Shown here in pieces: positions 9,439 through 17,787 of a DNA stretch of 64,000 bases (positions are counted from its first letter, which is position 1; each line of letters opens with the position of its first letter). Under the pieces are notes generated by a model. The model searched no databases. It was given only the letters and a program-made list of their open reading frames with translations, and was not told the origin of the DNA. Origin of the DNA: Tenacibaculum agarivorans. GTDB lineage: Bacteria; Bacteroidota; Bacteroidia; Flavobacteriales; Flavobacteriaceae. A program made the position numbers and the translations under genes. The stretch is taken from contig NZ_MSMP01000008.1 of assembly GCF_001936575.1 (NCBI RefSeq), positions 1-64,000 on the forward strand, written 5' to 3'.

Positions 9439-10632
9439 ATGCTACAATTCATAAAAAAACAACTATTAAAAAACTATTTAAAAAAGCAATCGAAAAAATT
9501 TAATAGAGAGAAAATGAACTCTGTACTTATTTTTTTTGATTTTGAAACCTTTTTTGTAGGAGGAGCATTACGTCATACTTCTCAATTTAGATTGTTGCAA
9601 CAGTTTTTTCCAAATGCAGAAATTCATTTTACTTCATCAGATTCTAGAGTAGTTGAATTAGCTTTGAATTCTCCTGAACTTAGAAGCCTTGAATTAAAGC
9701 AGTATAAAGAAGTACCTTATGATGAGTATGATTGTGTGGTTTTTCTGTCTGAAAGAGAAACAGAAATTGCAAATCATATAGTTAGTAAGTATTATAAATT
9801 ATTTAGTCGTAAAATAGATACTATTATGTTTTCTATTAGTTCATTTTCTTATGCTGAAGACGTAAAAGTATTTTTTCCTGTATTATTGGAATTAGTAGGT
9901 ATGAAATTCGATCAGGATATTAGACTAGATTGTCATAAGAATAAAGTTCACCTAAGTAAAGAAGAAATAGACTGGGCAAATACATATCTAGCAGAGAAAG
10001 GAGTGAAAAAAGATGATATGTTAGTTATAATTAATGATAGTAGTGCTTTAGATGGAAAGGTAATTAAGGAGGGAGAGTTTATAAATCTAATCAAGTTAAT
10101 ATTAGAAAAACAAGATACAAAAATATTAATTTACGATGTAAAGAACGTAGGGAAACGTTCACATTTTAAAGAGTATCTCAATGAAGAAATGCTAGATAGA
10201 ATACTATTCGTGGCAGAAACATCACTTAGAGAAGATATATCCTTAATGGCAGGAAATAATGTAAAAGCAATTATAGGACCATGTACAGGAATGATGCATT
10301 GTGCTTCTGGAATTTATAATGTATCTAAAGATAAGAAAGCGCCTTTGATACTCGTTTATAAAGGAAATTTTGAAGACATGGGATCGGCATATGGAACCAA
10401 TTATTGGTGGGGTAAGAATGACCTTGTAGATTGTGTGCTAAAAATGAAAGGAGTTGGAGAATTAATTCATTTATCTGATATAGAAGACCAAGATAATATT
10501 ATCGATTATGAATTTTTATATGAAAAAGATATCCATTTAAATCAAAAACTAGATGATACAAAATTAATAACAGCCACAGATCTAATGGATAAGGTTACAC
10601 CTAGTTTATTAATTGAAGTAGAACATTATTAA
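9439..10632 (+). CDS. Glycosyltransferase family 9-like (heptosyltransferase-fold) protein
   Basis: 397 residues. The C-terminal half carries a pattern typical of GT9/heptosyltransferases: IIGPCTGMMHCASGI near 280, preceded by alternating beta/alpha segments (LVIINDSS, KILIYDV) like a GT-B nucleotide-sugar domain. The N-terminal region is basic and has no signal peptide, so it is cytoplasmic or on the inner membrane face. It lies 13 bases before a type II thioesterase and downstream of the NRPS genes, so one possible role is glycosylation of the peptide product or of a cell-surface acceptor. Family assignment rests on motif shape only; the substrate is unknown. Confidence 0.6.
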   Translation: MLQFIKKQLLKNYLKKQSKKFNREKMNSVLIFFDFETFFVGGALRHTSQFRLLQQFFPNAEIHFTSSDSRVVELALNSPELRSLELKQYKEVPYDEYDCVVFLSERETEIANHIVSKYYKLFSRKIDTIMFSISSFSYAEDVKVFFPVLLELVGMKFDQDIRLDCHKNKVHLSKEEIDWANTYLAEKGVKKDDMLVIINDSSALDGKVIKEGEFINLIKLILEKQDTKILIYDVKNVGKRSHFKEYLNEEMLDRILFVAETSLREDISLMAGNNVKAIIGPCTGMMHCASGIYNVSKDKKAPLILVYKGNFEDMGSAYGTNYWWGKNDLVDCVLKMKGVGELIHLSDIEDQDNIIDYEFLYEKDIHLNQKLDDTKLITATDLMDKVTPSLLIEVEHY

Positions 10633-10645
10633 TTAAAAACACCAA

Positions 10646-11365
10646 TTGAAAACAAAACTATACTGTCTTCCTTACGCAGGAGGAACTTCCAAAATATTTA
10701 GCAGTTGGACAGCTTATTTGAATCCTCAAATTGAATTTGTTCCATTGGAATTATCAGGAAGAGGAAATCGTATGTTTGATGAATTATATGAAAATAGAGG
10801 GGAAGCTGTAGAAGATACTCTTTCTATGATTAAAGAAGATATTCTAAATAATAATCCGTATATGATTTTTGGCCATAGCTTAGGAGCTTTAATAGCTTAT
10901 GAACTAGTACAAAAAATTAGAGCATTACAATTTCCCTCTCCATTACATATTTTCTTTTCAGGTTCAAGTGCCCCTCATTTACGTTCTGATGCAAAGAAAT
11001 TCAGTTTATTAAATGATATAGACTTTAAAAAAGAAGTGCTTAATTTAGGAGGAACTCCTTCCGAGTTTTTTGAAAACCCAGAATTGATGGAGATTTTTTT
11101 ACCTTTATTAAAAAACGATTTTAAATTAGCTGAAGAGCAAATAAAATTAGATAACACGTCTCCTTTAAATCAAGATATTACAGTCTTTTTTGGAACGGAA
11201 GATGAACTAACGAAAGGAAAATGTGAAGGATGGAAGGAACATACTCATGCAAAATGTCATTTATACCCATTTGTTGGTGGACATTTTTTTCTAAATGATC
11301 AACAAGAAAAATTAGTTGGACTTATAAATAAAATGTTTTCCAAAGATCAATATAAAGAGCATTAG
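10646..11365 (+). CDS. Type II thioesterase of the NRPS cluster
   Basis: 239 residues. This is an alpha/beta hydrolase of the external thioesterase (GrsT/SrfAD) type: LPYAGGTSKIFSSW at the N-terminus, the nucleophile in GHSLGALIAYEL (near 75), an aspartate in GTEDELT and a histidine in GGHFFL. Such enzymes free misprimed or stalled carrier proteins. No ATG is available upstream in frame, so the start is TTG at 10646, 13 bases after the previous stop. The context fits editing of the NRPS encoded at 1-5919. Confidence 0.92.
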   Translation: MKTKLYCLPYAGGTSKIFSSWTAYLNPQIEFVPLELSGRGNRMFDELYENRGEAVEDTLSMIKEDILNNNPYMIFGHSLGALIAYELVQKIRALQFPSPLHIFFSGSSAPHLRSDAKKFSLLNDIDFKKEVLNLGGTPSEFFENPELMEIFLPLLKNDFKLAEEQIKLDNTSPLNQDITVFFGTEDELTKGKCEGWKEHTHAKCHLYPFVGGHFFLNDQQEKLVGLINKMFSKDQYKEH

Positions 11366-11429
11366 ATAAATAAATAGTCTTTGTAAATATAAAAAAGAGT
11401 GGTTTTTATTTTAGAGTAAACTTCCTAAG

Positions 11430-11471
11430 AAAATGAGATTTTATAATTAAACTAAAAAATATTCTCATTTT
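11430..11471. terminator. Terminator between convergent genes
   Basis: A perfect 9-bp stem (AAAATGAGA at 11430-11438 with TCTCATTTT at 11463-11471) is followed by more T residues. It sits between the thioesterase (plus) and the histidine kinase (minus), whose 3' ends face each other, so it may act in both directions. The long loop (24 bases) lowers certainty. Confidence 0.6.
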
Positions 11472-11486
11472 TTTAGGATTTTTTAA

Positions 11487-12833
11487 TTAAAATTTTAAGG
11501 TAAAAGAACTTCCTTTATCAGGAATAGAATTCACAGTTAAATTGCCACTATGCATTTGCATTATTTGTCTTGAAAGACTCAAGCCAATTCCAGATCCATT
11601 TGACTTTGTAGTGAAGAAAGGTACAAATATCTGTTCTAACAAGTCAGCAGGAATACCAGTTCCATTATCGTTTACCTTAATAAATTTATCACCATTTTCT
11701 ATACCAGATATAATCTCAATTACAGGACCTTCTTTACCTTCTAAAGATTGTATTGCATTTTTAATAAGATTAATAAGTGTTTGTGAAATCTGTTTTTTAT
11801 CAGCAAAAATATCAAAATCACCTGAAAGATGTTTTATATTAAAAACAATCGCTTTAGATTCTTTTTCTTGAGAAGTTAAAACTTTTATTTCATCAATAAG
11901 TTGGGGAACGTTTACAGGTCTTTTATCTGGTATAGGTAAATTCAATATATCTCTGTAAGAATGCACAAAATCAACTAAACTATCACCTTGCTCTTTAATA
12001 ATTTCTAATCCTTTTATTGTTTTTTTGATATGAAGTTCAGTAATCTGATTAAAAGGAATTTCTGTATTGTTATTTTTATAATAATTTAATATTGAGTCTG
12101 ATATAGAGCTTAGTGGAGCAATTGCATTCATGATTTCATGTGTTAATACCCTAATTAATTTCATCCAAGAATCTGTTTCTTTTTCACTTAATTCACTATT
12201 AATATCTTGGATAGTAATTAAGTTCAATCTTTCTTCATTTAATAATGTGGTAGTAGTTTTTACAACAAGGCTTTTAGTTTCTCGTTCGTTAGTAAGTTGA
12301 AATAATTTTCTTTCAAAAGGTTCAAGCGTAGATAGTAAATTAAATAATTTTTCATCTACACGTTTCAATTGATTTAAATGGTTTAATTGAGGTGTGTTTA
12401 GTAAACGTTTAGCAGTAGGATTAACAAACAAAATGTGACCCTTTCTATTAATAGTAATTACACCTATATTAATCTCTTTAAGTAATTCTTGATAATAATT
12501 TTCTTGCTCTTTATTTCTAATCTGGGTTTCTCTAATGAGGCTTTTAACTTTATTAATACTTTTATGAAGTTCATTTAAAGAATCTGGACCTTTTTCTTCT
12601 AAAAAATGAACTGAAAAATCATTGTTGCTAATAGAGTCAAAGAAATAAGCTATTTTTCTATTGGTTTTGTTAAGGTACCTTATTAATAAAAAACCTTGCA
12701 AAAGTATAAGCAAACCACAAATTATAGTAAAATACAAAAAGTCTTCTTTCCACAAGAATGCAAAAAGTAAGGCAAATGCTATGATTATAGCTACTCGTAA
12801 AAGAATTTGAATGTAATAAACCTTGCTTGCCAT
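11487..12833 (-). CDS. Membrane sensor histidine kinase (NtrY-like)
   Basis: 448 residues. Two membrane segments (about 7-28 and 32-54) are followed by a HAMP-like linker and a PAS-like domain (about 115-215). The HisKA box is LTHEIMNAIAPL with the phospho-accepting histidine near 232. The ATPase domain has an N box (LINLIKNAIQSL), G1 (DNGTGIP), F box (FVPFFTTK) and G2 (GSGIGLSLS). There is almost no periplasmic part, so it probably senses the membrane or cytoplasm. It lies 9 bases downstream of the sigma-54 response regulator in the same operon, so they should form a pair controlling the divergent efflux operon. Confidence 0.95.
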   Translation of the reverse strand: MASKVYYIQILLRVAIIIAFALLFAFLWKEDFLYFTIICGLLILLQGFLLIRYLNKTNRKIAYFFDSISNNDFSVHFLEEKGPDSLNELHKSINKVKSLIRETQIRNKEQENYYQELLKEINIGVITINRKGHILFVNPTAKRLLNTPQLNHLNQLKRVDEKLFNLLSTLEPFERKLFQLTNERETKSLVVKTTTTLLNEERLNLITIQDINSELSEKETDSWMKLIRVLTHEIMNAIAPLSSISDSILNYYKNNNTEIPFNQITELHIKKTIKGLEIIKEQGDSLVDFVHSYRDILNLPIPDKRPVNVPQLIDEIKVLTSQEKESKAIVFNIKHLSGDFDIFADKKQISQTLINLIKNAIQSLEGKEGPVIEIISGIENGDKFIKVNDNGTGIPADLLEQIFVPFFTTKSNGSGIGLSLSRQIMQMHSGNLTVNSIPDKGSSFTLKF

Positions 12834-12842
12834 TTATTACTT

Positions 12843-14201
12843 TTATTGTGCTTTTTTAATTTTATTATATAATGTTTGTCTAGAAATTCCCAATTCATTT
12901 GCAACGGCTGTATAATTTCCTTTGTGTTTGTGCATAGAATTAGTAATCATTTGTTCCTCAACTTCTCTTAAAGTTTTAGCTTCAAATTGTATTGAATGTT
13001 GAGGAGGAGGTAATAATAAGAAATCATTAGGTTTTAATATGGTATCTTCACTAAGAATAACAGCTCTTTCCATTGTATGTTGTAGTTCTCTAACATTACC
13101 AGGCCAATGGTATGAATTAAGCTTTTCTTTTCCTGGCGAATTTATCTTTAATACTCCTTTTCCATATTTTTTAGCAAACTTATTTAAAAAGAATTCAGCT
13201 AAAACTACAATATCATTACCGCGTTCTCGTAAACTAGGAACTTCTATTTGTATGGTATTTATTCTATACAATAAATCTTCTCTAAAAAGTCCATCTGCTA
13301 CCATTTGATGTAAATTACAATTAGTAGCGCATATTAATCGTATATCAATTGGAATAGGAACATTAGATCCTACTTTAATGACCTTCCTTTGTTCTATAAC
13401 GGATAACAATTTAGCTTGCATTTGTAGCGATAGGTTTCCAATTTCATCTAAGAAGAGTGTTCCTTCATTCGCAGCTTCAAATTTACCTATTCTGTCTTCT
13501 TTAGCATCTGTAAAGGCACCTTTAATATGGCCAAATAGCTCGCTTTCAAAAAGTGTTTCAGATATCGTTCCAACATCTACATTTATAAATACTTCATTAT
13601 TTCTTTTAGAAGCATAATGAAGTTCTCTTGCAATAAGTTCTTTCCCAGTCCCATTTTCTCCGGTAATTAAAACACTAACATCAGTAGCTCCTATTTTTTC
13701 TGTTAGTTGTAATACTTCATGTATTGCTTTAGAATTACCAACAATGGTGTTTCTTTTTTCATTAATAACTTGTTTTAGTCTATTTTCTTTTTGTTTTAGC
13801 TGATTAATTTTTGCTTTAGATTTACGAAGTTCATAAGTAGCTTTTATAGTGGCTAATAACTTACTATTATTCCATGGTTTTAAAACAAAGTCTACAGCTC
13901 CATTTTTAAGAGCTTGTACAGCCAAATCTACGGAACCATATGCAGTCATCATAATAACAGGAAGGTCTGGAATTCTTTTTTTAATTTCATTTAACCAAAA
14001 CAATCCTTCATTTCCTGAGTTAATTCCTGCAGAAAAATTCATATCTAATAATACAACATCTATTTCTTCTAAATTTGGGTAGGAAGTAATTTGATTAGGA
14101 TTACTAATGGTATGCACTTCTTTACATTCAAATTGAAGCAAAATTTCTAGAGCATTTAAAATACTTTTATTATCGTCGATTATGAGAATTTTTGCATCCA
14201 A
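12843..14201 (-). CDS. NtrC-family sigma-54-dependent response regulator
   Basis: 452 residues. The receiver domain (1-120) has the acidic pair IIDD and phospho-acceptor Asp53 (VLLDMNF). The AAA+ domain has Walker A TGENGTGKE (near 180), the sigma-54 contact loop as GAFTDA rather than GAFTGA (near 225), and Walker B LFLDEIGNL. A Fis-type helix-turn-helix ends the protein (NYTAVANELGISRQTLYNK). The first usable start is TTG at 14201, since an in-frame TGA lies two codons upstream. It likely acts on the sigma-54 promoter at 14364-14381 through the dyads at 14260-14301. Confidence 0.95.
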   Translation of the reverse strand: MDAKILIIDDNKSILNALEILLQFECKEVHTISNPNQITSYPNLEEIDVVLLDMNFSAGINSGNEGLFWLNEIKKRIPDLPVIMMTAYGSVDLAVQALKNGAVDFVLKPWNNSKLLATIKATYELRKSKAKINQLKQKENRLKQVINEKRNTIVGNSKAIHEVLQLTEKIGATDVSVLITGENGTGKELIARELHYASKRNNEVFINVDVGTISETLFESELFGHIKGAFTDAKEDRIGKFEAANEGTLFLDEIGNLSLQMQAKLLSVIEQRKVIKVGSNVPIPIDIRLICATNCNLHQMVADGLFREDLLYRINTIQIEVPSLRERGNDIVVLAEFFLNKFAKKYGKGVLKINSPGKEKLNSYHWPGNVRELQHTMERAVILSEDTILKPNDFLLLPPPQHSIQFEAKTLREVEEQMITNSMHKHKGNYTAVANELGISRQTLYNKIKKAQ

Positions 14202-14259
14202 AATTCAATAGTTTTTTACTGTAATCAAAAATACAAATTGATTATTTAGATATAAAATG

Positions 14260-14301
14260 AGTGTAAAATTTTTTTACACTATTTGTATAGTTATTTTACA
14301 C
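14260..14301. promoter_or_regulatory. Two enhancer-like dyads for the sigma-54 activator
   Basis: The first dyad is perfect: AGTGTAAAA (14260-14268), 3 bases, TTTTACACT (14272-14280). A second, weaker dyad has TTGTATAG (14283-14290), 3 bases, TTTTACAC (14294-14301). The centres are 22 bp apart, about two helical turns, so both would face the same side of the DNA. They lie about 90-130 bp upstream of the predicted start of transcription, the usual position for NtrC-type binding sites. Confidence 0.65.
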
Positions 14302-14363
14302 GTCTTCTTAGTTTTTTTATTAAGTTGAATTTTATATTGTTAATAATCAATCACTTATGTTTT

Positions 14364-14381
14364 TTGGCATAGCATTCGCTT
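14364..14381 (+). promoter_or_regulatory. Sigma-54 (-24/-12) promoter of the efflux operon
   Basis: TTGGCATAGCATTCGCTT has GG at 14366-14367 and GC at 14378-14379 with exactly 10 bases between, as in the sigma-54 consensus TTGGCACG-N4-TTGC. Transcription would begin near 14391, some 17 bases before the ATG of the TolC-like gene. Confidence 0.75.
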
Positions 14382-14407
14382 ACTATTTGGCATAATTATC
14401 TTTAAAT

Positions 14408-15766
14408 ATGTACAAATTACATAAACTAACTATTGCAATACTACTTTGTTTACAACTATCACTTTTAGCACAAGAAAAATGGACATTAGATACTTGCGTT
14501 GAGTATGCGCTAGAACATAATTTAAAGCTTAATGATTTAACATATGATACAGCTTCAAACAAAGAAAACTATAGACAAGCTTACAGAGAATTGTTCCCAA
14601 CAATAAGTGCTGATGCTAGTTATAATATTCGAGGTGGTCGTTCTATTGACCCAAATACAAATCAAATTTCAACATCTAATTTTTTCTCTAATAATTATTC
14701 ATTAAATGCTCAAATTGACCTTTTTCAAGGGTTTAAAAAGCTGAATACAATTACTGTAACACGTTTTTTGTACAAAGCAACTCAAAAAGGAAAGCAACAG
14801 GAAAAGTATTTATTAGCTTTTAGAGTTATGAGCGCTTTTTTTGATGTACTATTTAATCAAGAATTAATAAATATTTCTAAGGAGCAAGTTAACTTATCAG
14901 AGTCTAATTACAATTTCATAAAAAGACAAATAGAATTAGGACTTAAAGCTAAGGCTGATTTATATGAGTCAGAATCAGCACTCATTTCAGATCAATTAAC
15001 GCAAATACAAAATGAAAACAACTTAAAGGCAGCTAAACTCAAGTTAATGCAAGAAATGAACCTTGAAAATAGTACAGATATAACAATAAATTCTTTTCAT
15101 AATGCTCTTGAAGAAAGTTATGAAAAGCAACCTAAATTTCAAGCAGATTCAGTCTATCAAAAAGCACTTACGTTTATTCCTAGTATACAATCAGAGGAAC
15201 TTAAAGTAAAAGCAGCTGAAAAAGATATAGCTGTGGCAAGAGGAGATCTATATCCTTCTTTATCATTGTATGCAGGATATGAAACAGGGTATTTTGAAAC
15301 CAATGTAAATGATCAAGGAAATGTAATTCCTTTTAGAACACAAATAGATAATAATGCTTCTCAATATATTGGTATTTCTATTAGTATTCCAATAAGTAAC
15401 CGTTGGAGTAGCCGTTCAAACATTAAACAAAAGAAAATATCATTGTCAAAAGCTACTAATAATCTCAAATTACAAAAGCAAATACTTAATAATACAATTC
15501 AAGAAGCTGTTAGATCATATGAGGCTTCATTAATAGAATACAAACAATCAAAACAAAGTGAAGTCTCTGCAGAAAATGCTTTTAAAATTGCTCAAAAGAG
15601 ATATGAAAAAGGCTTAATTAGTATTTTAGAGCTTAATCAAGCTAAAAATTTATTTGCTACAGCTCAAAATAAAAATATACAAGTAAAATTTAAATTAAAA
15701 GTTCAAAAAAAGACTTTGGATTTCTATAAAGGAATTCCTGTGTTTAACATTATAGACAACGAATAG
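14408..15766 (+). CDS. TolC-family outer membrane efflux protein
   Basis: 452 residues with a signal peptide ending near LLAQEKW. The mature part opens with WTLDTCVEYALEHN, the typical start of the OEP/TolC family, and shows two long helical repeats with the NPIS-type turn (SISIPISNRWSSRS near 325-340). It forms the outer membrane channel of a tripartite efflux pump with the three genes that follow. It is first in the operon, directly behind the sigma-54 promoter, and ends 3 bases before the adaptor gene. Confidence 0.95.
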   Translation: MYKLHKLTIAILLCLQLSLLAQEKWTLDTCVEYALEHNLKLNDLTYDTASNKENYRQAYRELFPTISADASYNIRGGRSIDPNTNQISTSNFFSNNYSLNAQIDLFQGFKKLNTITVTRFLYKATQKGKQQEKYLLAFRVMSAFFDVLFNQELINISKEQVNLSESNYNFIKRQIELGLKAKADLYESESALISDQLTQIQNENNLKAAKLKLMQEMNLENSTDITINSFHNALEESYEKQPKFQADSVYQKALTFIPSIQSEELKVKAAEKDIAVARGDLYPSLSLYAGYETGYFETNVNDQGNVIPFRTQIDNNASQYIGISISIPISNRWSSRSNIKQKKISLSKATNNLKLQKQILNNTIQEAVRSYEASLIEYKQSKQSEVSAENAFKIAQKRYEKGLISILELNQAKNLFATAQNKNIQVKFKLKVQKKTLDFYKGIPVFNIIDNE

Positions 15767-15769
15767 ATT

Positions 15770-17020
15770 ATGGATATACAATTAGAAAAAAAGAAAGGAT
15801 TGCGTCCAAAGCATTATGGGTTTATATTACTTAGTTTAGTAATAGTATTTCTAATTTGGAAATTTATTACTAATAGCTCAACGTCTACTTTTAGAATTGA
15901 ACGTGACAAACTTTCCATAGGTCAAGTTAAGCAAGGGAAATTTGATGATTATATAACAATTAATGGTTTTGTAGCTCCTATTACTACTATTTATATGGAT
16001 GCATATGAAGGTGGAAGAGTAAAAGAAAAATTTATTGAAGAAGGAGCTACAGTAAAAAAAGGGGATATTATTTTACAACTAGAAAATATGGAGTTATATG
16101 AACAAATTCTAGCAAGTGAGAATAATTTAGCTTTGAAACAAAACGATTTACGTTCAACAAAATTAACATTTGATTCTAGACAAGTCTCAGGTAGGAAAGA
16201 ACTTATTAAATTACAGTATGATCTTCAGAAAAATCAAAGGAGTTTTGAGCAAAATAAAGCATTATATGATGATGGTCTTATTTCTAAAGAACAATATTTG
16301 GTTGCTAAAGAAAATCTTGATTTTTCGAAAAAACAGTATGATCTTATAAAGATTCAAACCGAGCAAGATGATAATTTAAGAAGCACTTCGTTAAAAGATT
16401 TAGATTCAGATTTAGCCAGAATGCGTAAAACTTTGTCTATGGTATATGAACGTATAGATCATTTAAATGTTCGTGCTCCTGCAGATGGTCAGTTAGGTTT
16501 TTTAGATGCAGAAATTGGACAAAGTATTAATAAAGGACAACGTATAGGTCAGATTAATGTATTAACGAATTATAAGATTGAAGCTTCTATAGATGAGCAT
16601 TATATAGATCGTGTAAAGAGAGATCTTACAGGAATTTTAGAACGAAACGGTAAAGCTTATGAACTTCGATTAAGAAAAGTATATCCTGAAGTTCGTAACG
16701 GAAAGTTTAAAGTCGATTTAGTTTTTACTTCTGAAAAACCAGAAACAATACGAACGGGACAGAGTTATAGTATTAAATTACAGCTAGGCGAATCTAATAA
16801 GGCTTTACTATTACCTAAAGGAAGCTTTTTTCAGAGTACAGGTGGGCAATGGATTTTTGTAGTAGAGCCTTCTGGTGAGGTTGCTTGGAAGCGACCTATT
16901 AGAATTGGAAAACAAAATTCAAGATTTTATGAACTAATTGAAGGTTTACAATCAGGAGAAAAAGTAATAACTTCAAGTTATTCAAATTTTGGAGATGCAG
17001 AAAAAATTATATTAAAATAA
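15770..17020 (+). CDS. Periplasmic adaptor (HlyD/MacA-type membrane fusion protein)
   Basis: 416 residues. One N-terminal membrane anchor (about 16-34) is followed by a split biotinyl-lipoyl domain (ITINGFVAPITTIYMDAYEG, then LNVRAPADGQLGFLDAEIGQ), a coiled-coil hairpin (about 115-225) and beta-barrel domains. It would link the inner membrane permease to the TolC-like channel. Spacing is tight on both sides (3 and 24 bases). Confidence 0.93.
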   Translation: MDIQLEKKKGLRPKHYGFILLSLVIVFLIWKFITNSSTSTFRIERDKLSIGQVKQGKFDDYITINGFVAPITTIYMDAYEGGRVKEKFIEEGATVKKGDIILQLENMELYEQILASENNLALKQNDLRSTKLTFDSRQVSGRKELIKLQYDLQKNQRSFEQNKALYDDGLISKEQYLVAKENLDFSKKQYDLIKIQTEQDDNLRSTSLKDLDSDLARMRKTLSMVYERIDHLNVRAPADGQLGFLDAEIGQSINKGQRIGQINVLTNYKIEASIDEHYIDRVKRDLTGILERNGKAYELRLRKVYPEVRNGKFKVDLVFTSEKPETIRTGQSYSIKLQLGESNKALLLPKGSFFQSTGGQWIFVVEPSGEVAWKRPIRIGKQNSRFYELIEGLQSGEKVITSSYSNFGDAEKIILK

Positions 17021-17044
17021 CCAATAGTATAAAAACAAATAGAA

Positions 17045-17746
17045 ATGATACAGATAAAAAATTTAAAGAAAACGTTTAGAACTGAAGAGGTAGAAACATT
17101 AGCACTTAATAATGTGAATTTAGACATTAAAGAAGGTGAATTTGTAGCTATTATGGGACCTTCTGGTTGTGGTAAATCTACATTACTAAACATTATTGGA
17201 ATGTTAGATAATCCTACAGAAGGAAGTTATAAGTTTGGAGGACATGAAGTTGCAAATTTAAAGGAACGTCAACGAACTCATTTAAGAAAAGGAAATCTTG
17301 GTTTTGTTTTTCAAAGTTTTAATCTAATCGATGAATTAACCATCTTTGAAAATGTAGAACTTCCTTTAATTTATTTAAATGTAAAGAAAGAAGAACGTAG
17401 AGAACGTGTAAAAGAGGTTTTAGAACGTATGAATATTAGTCATAGAGAAAAGCACTTTCCACAACAATTATCAGGAGGTCAACAGCAACGTGTGGCAATT
17501 TCTAGAGCGGTAGTAACAAATCCAAAATTAATTCTTGCTGATGAGCCTACTGGGAATTTAGATTCTAAAAATGGTATTGAAGTAATGAACTTGTTAACAG
17601 AACTTAATAGAGATGATACTACTATTGTAATGGTAACACACTCTGATAGAGATTCACATTATGCACACCGAGTTATCAATCTTTTTGATGGACAAATTGT
17701 TACAGAAAGTCAAAATAAACCTATTACTGCTTCTGTGTTATCATAA
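17045..17746 (+). CDS. ABC transporter ATPase (MacB/LolD type)
   Basis: 233 residues. Walker A is GPSGCGKSTLLNIIG, the Q-loop is FVFQSFNLIDELT, the signature is LSGGQQQRVAISRA and Walker B/D-loop is LILADEPTGNLDS. These are hallmarks of the MacB/LolD/FtsE branch, which uses mechanotransmission rather than substrate passage. It pairs with the FtsX-fold permease that begins 41 bases downstream. Confidence 0.95.
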   Translation: MIQIKNLKKTFRTEEVETLALNNVNLDIKEGEFVAIMGPSGCGKSTLLNIIGMLDNPTEGSYKFGGHEVANLKERQRTHLRKGNLGFVFQSFNLIDELTIFENVELPLIYLNVKKEERRERVKEVLERMNISHREKHFPQQLSGGQQQRVAISRAVVTNPKLILADEPTGNLDSKNGIEVMNLLTELNRDDTTIVMVTHSDRDSHYAHRVINLFDGQIVTESQNKPITASVLS

Positions 17747-17787
17747 TTTGATTTTATAGTTACGTTTACCATATTAATATTTTTCCA

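Noticed and set aside
11542..11871. 109-codon open frame on the plus strand
   Set aside because: It is opposite the conserved ATPase domain of the histidine kinase, whose motifs are clear on the minus strand.
14385..14402. Second TTTGGCATAATTATCTTT as another sigma-54 promoter
   Set aside because: It has the -24 GG but no GC at the required 10-base spacing.
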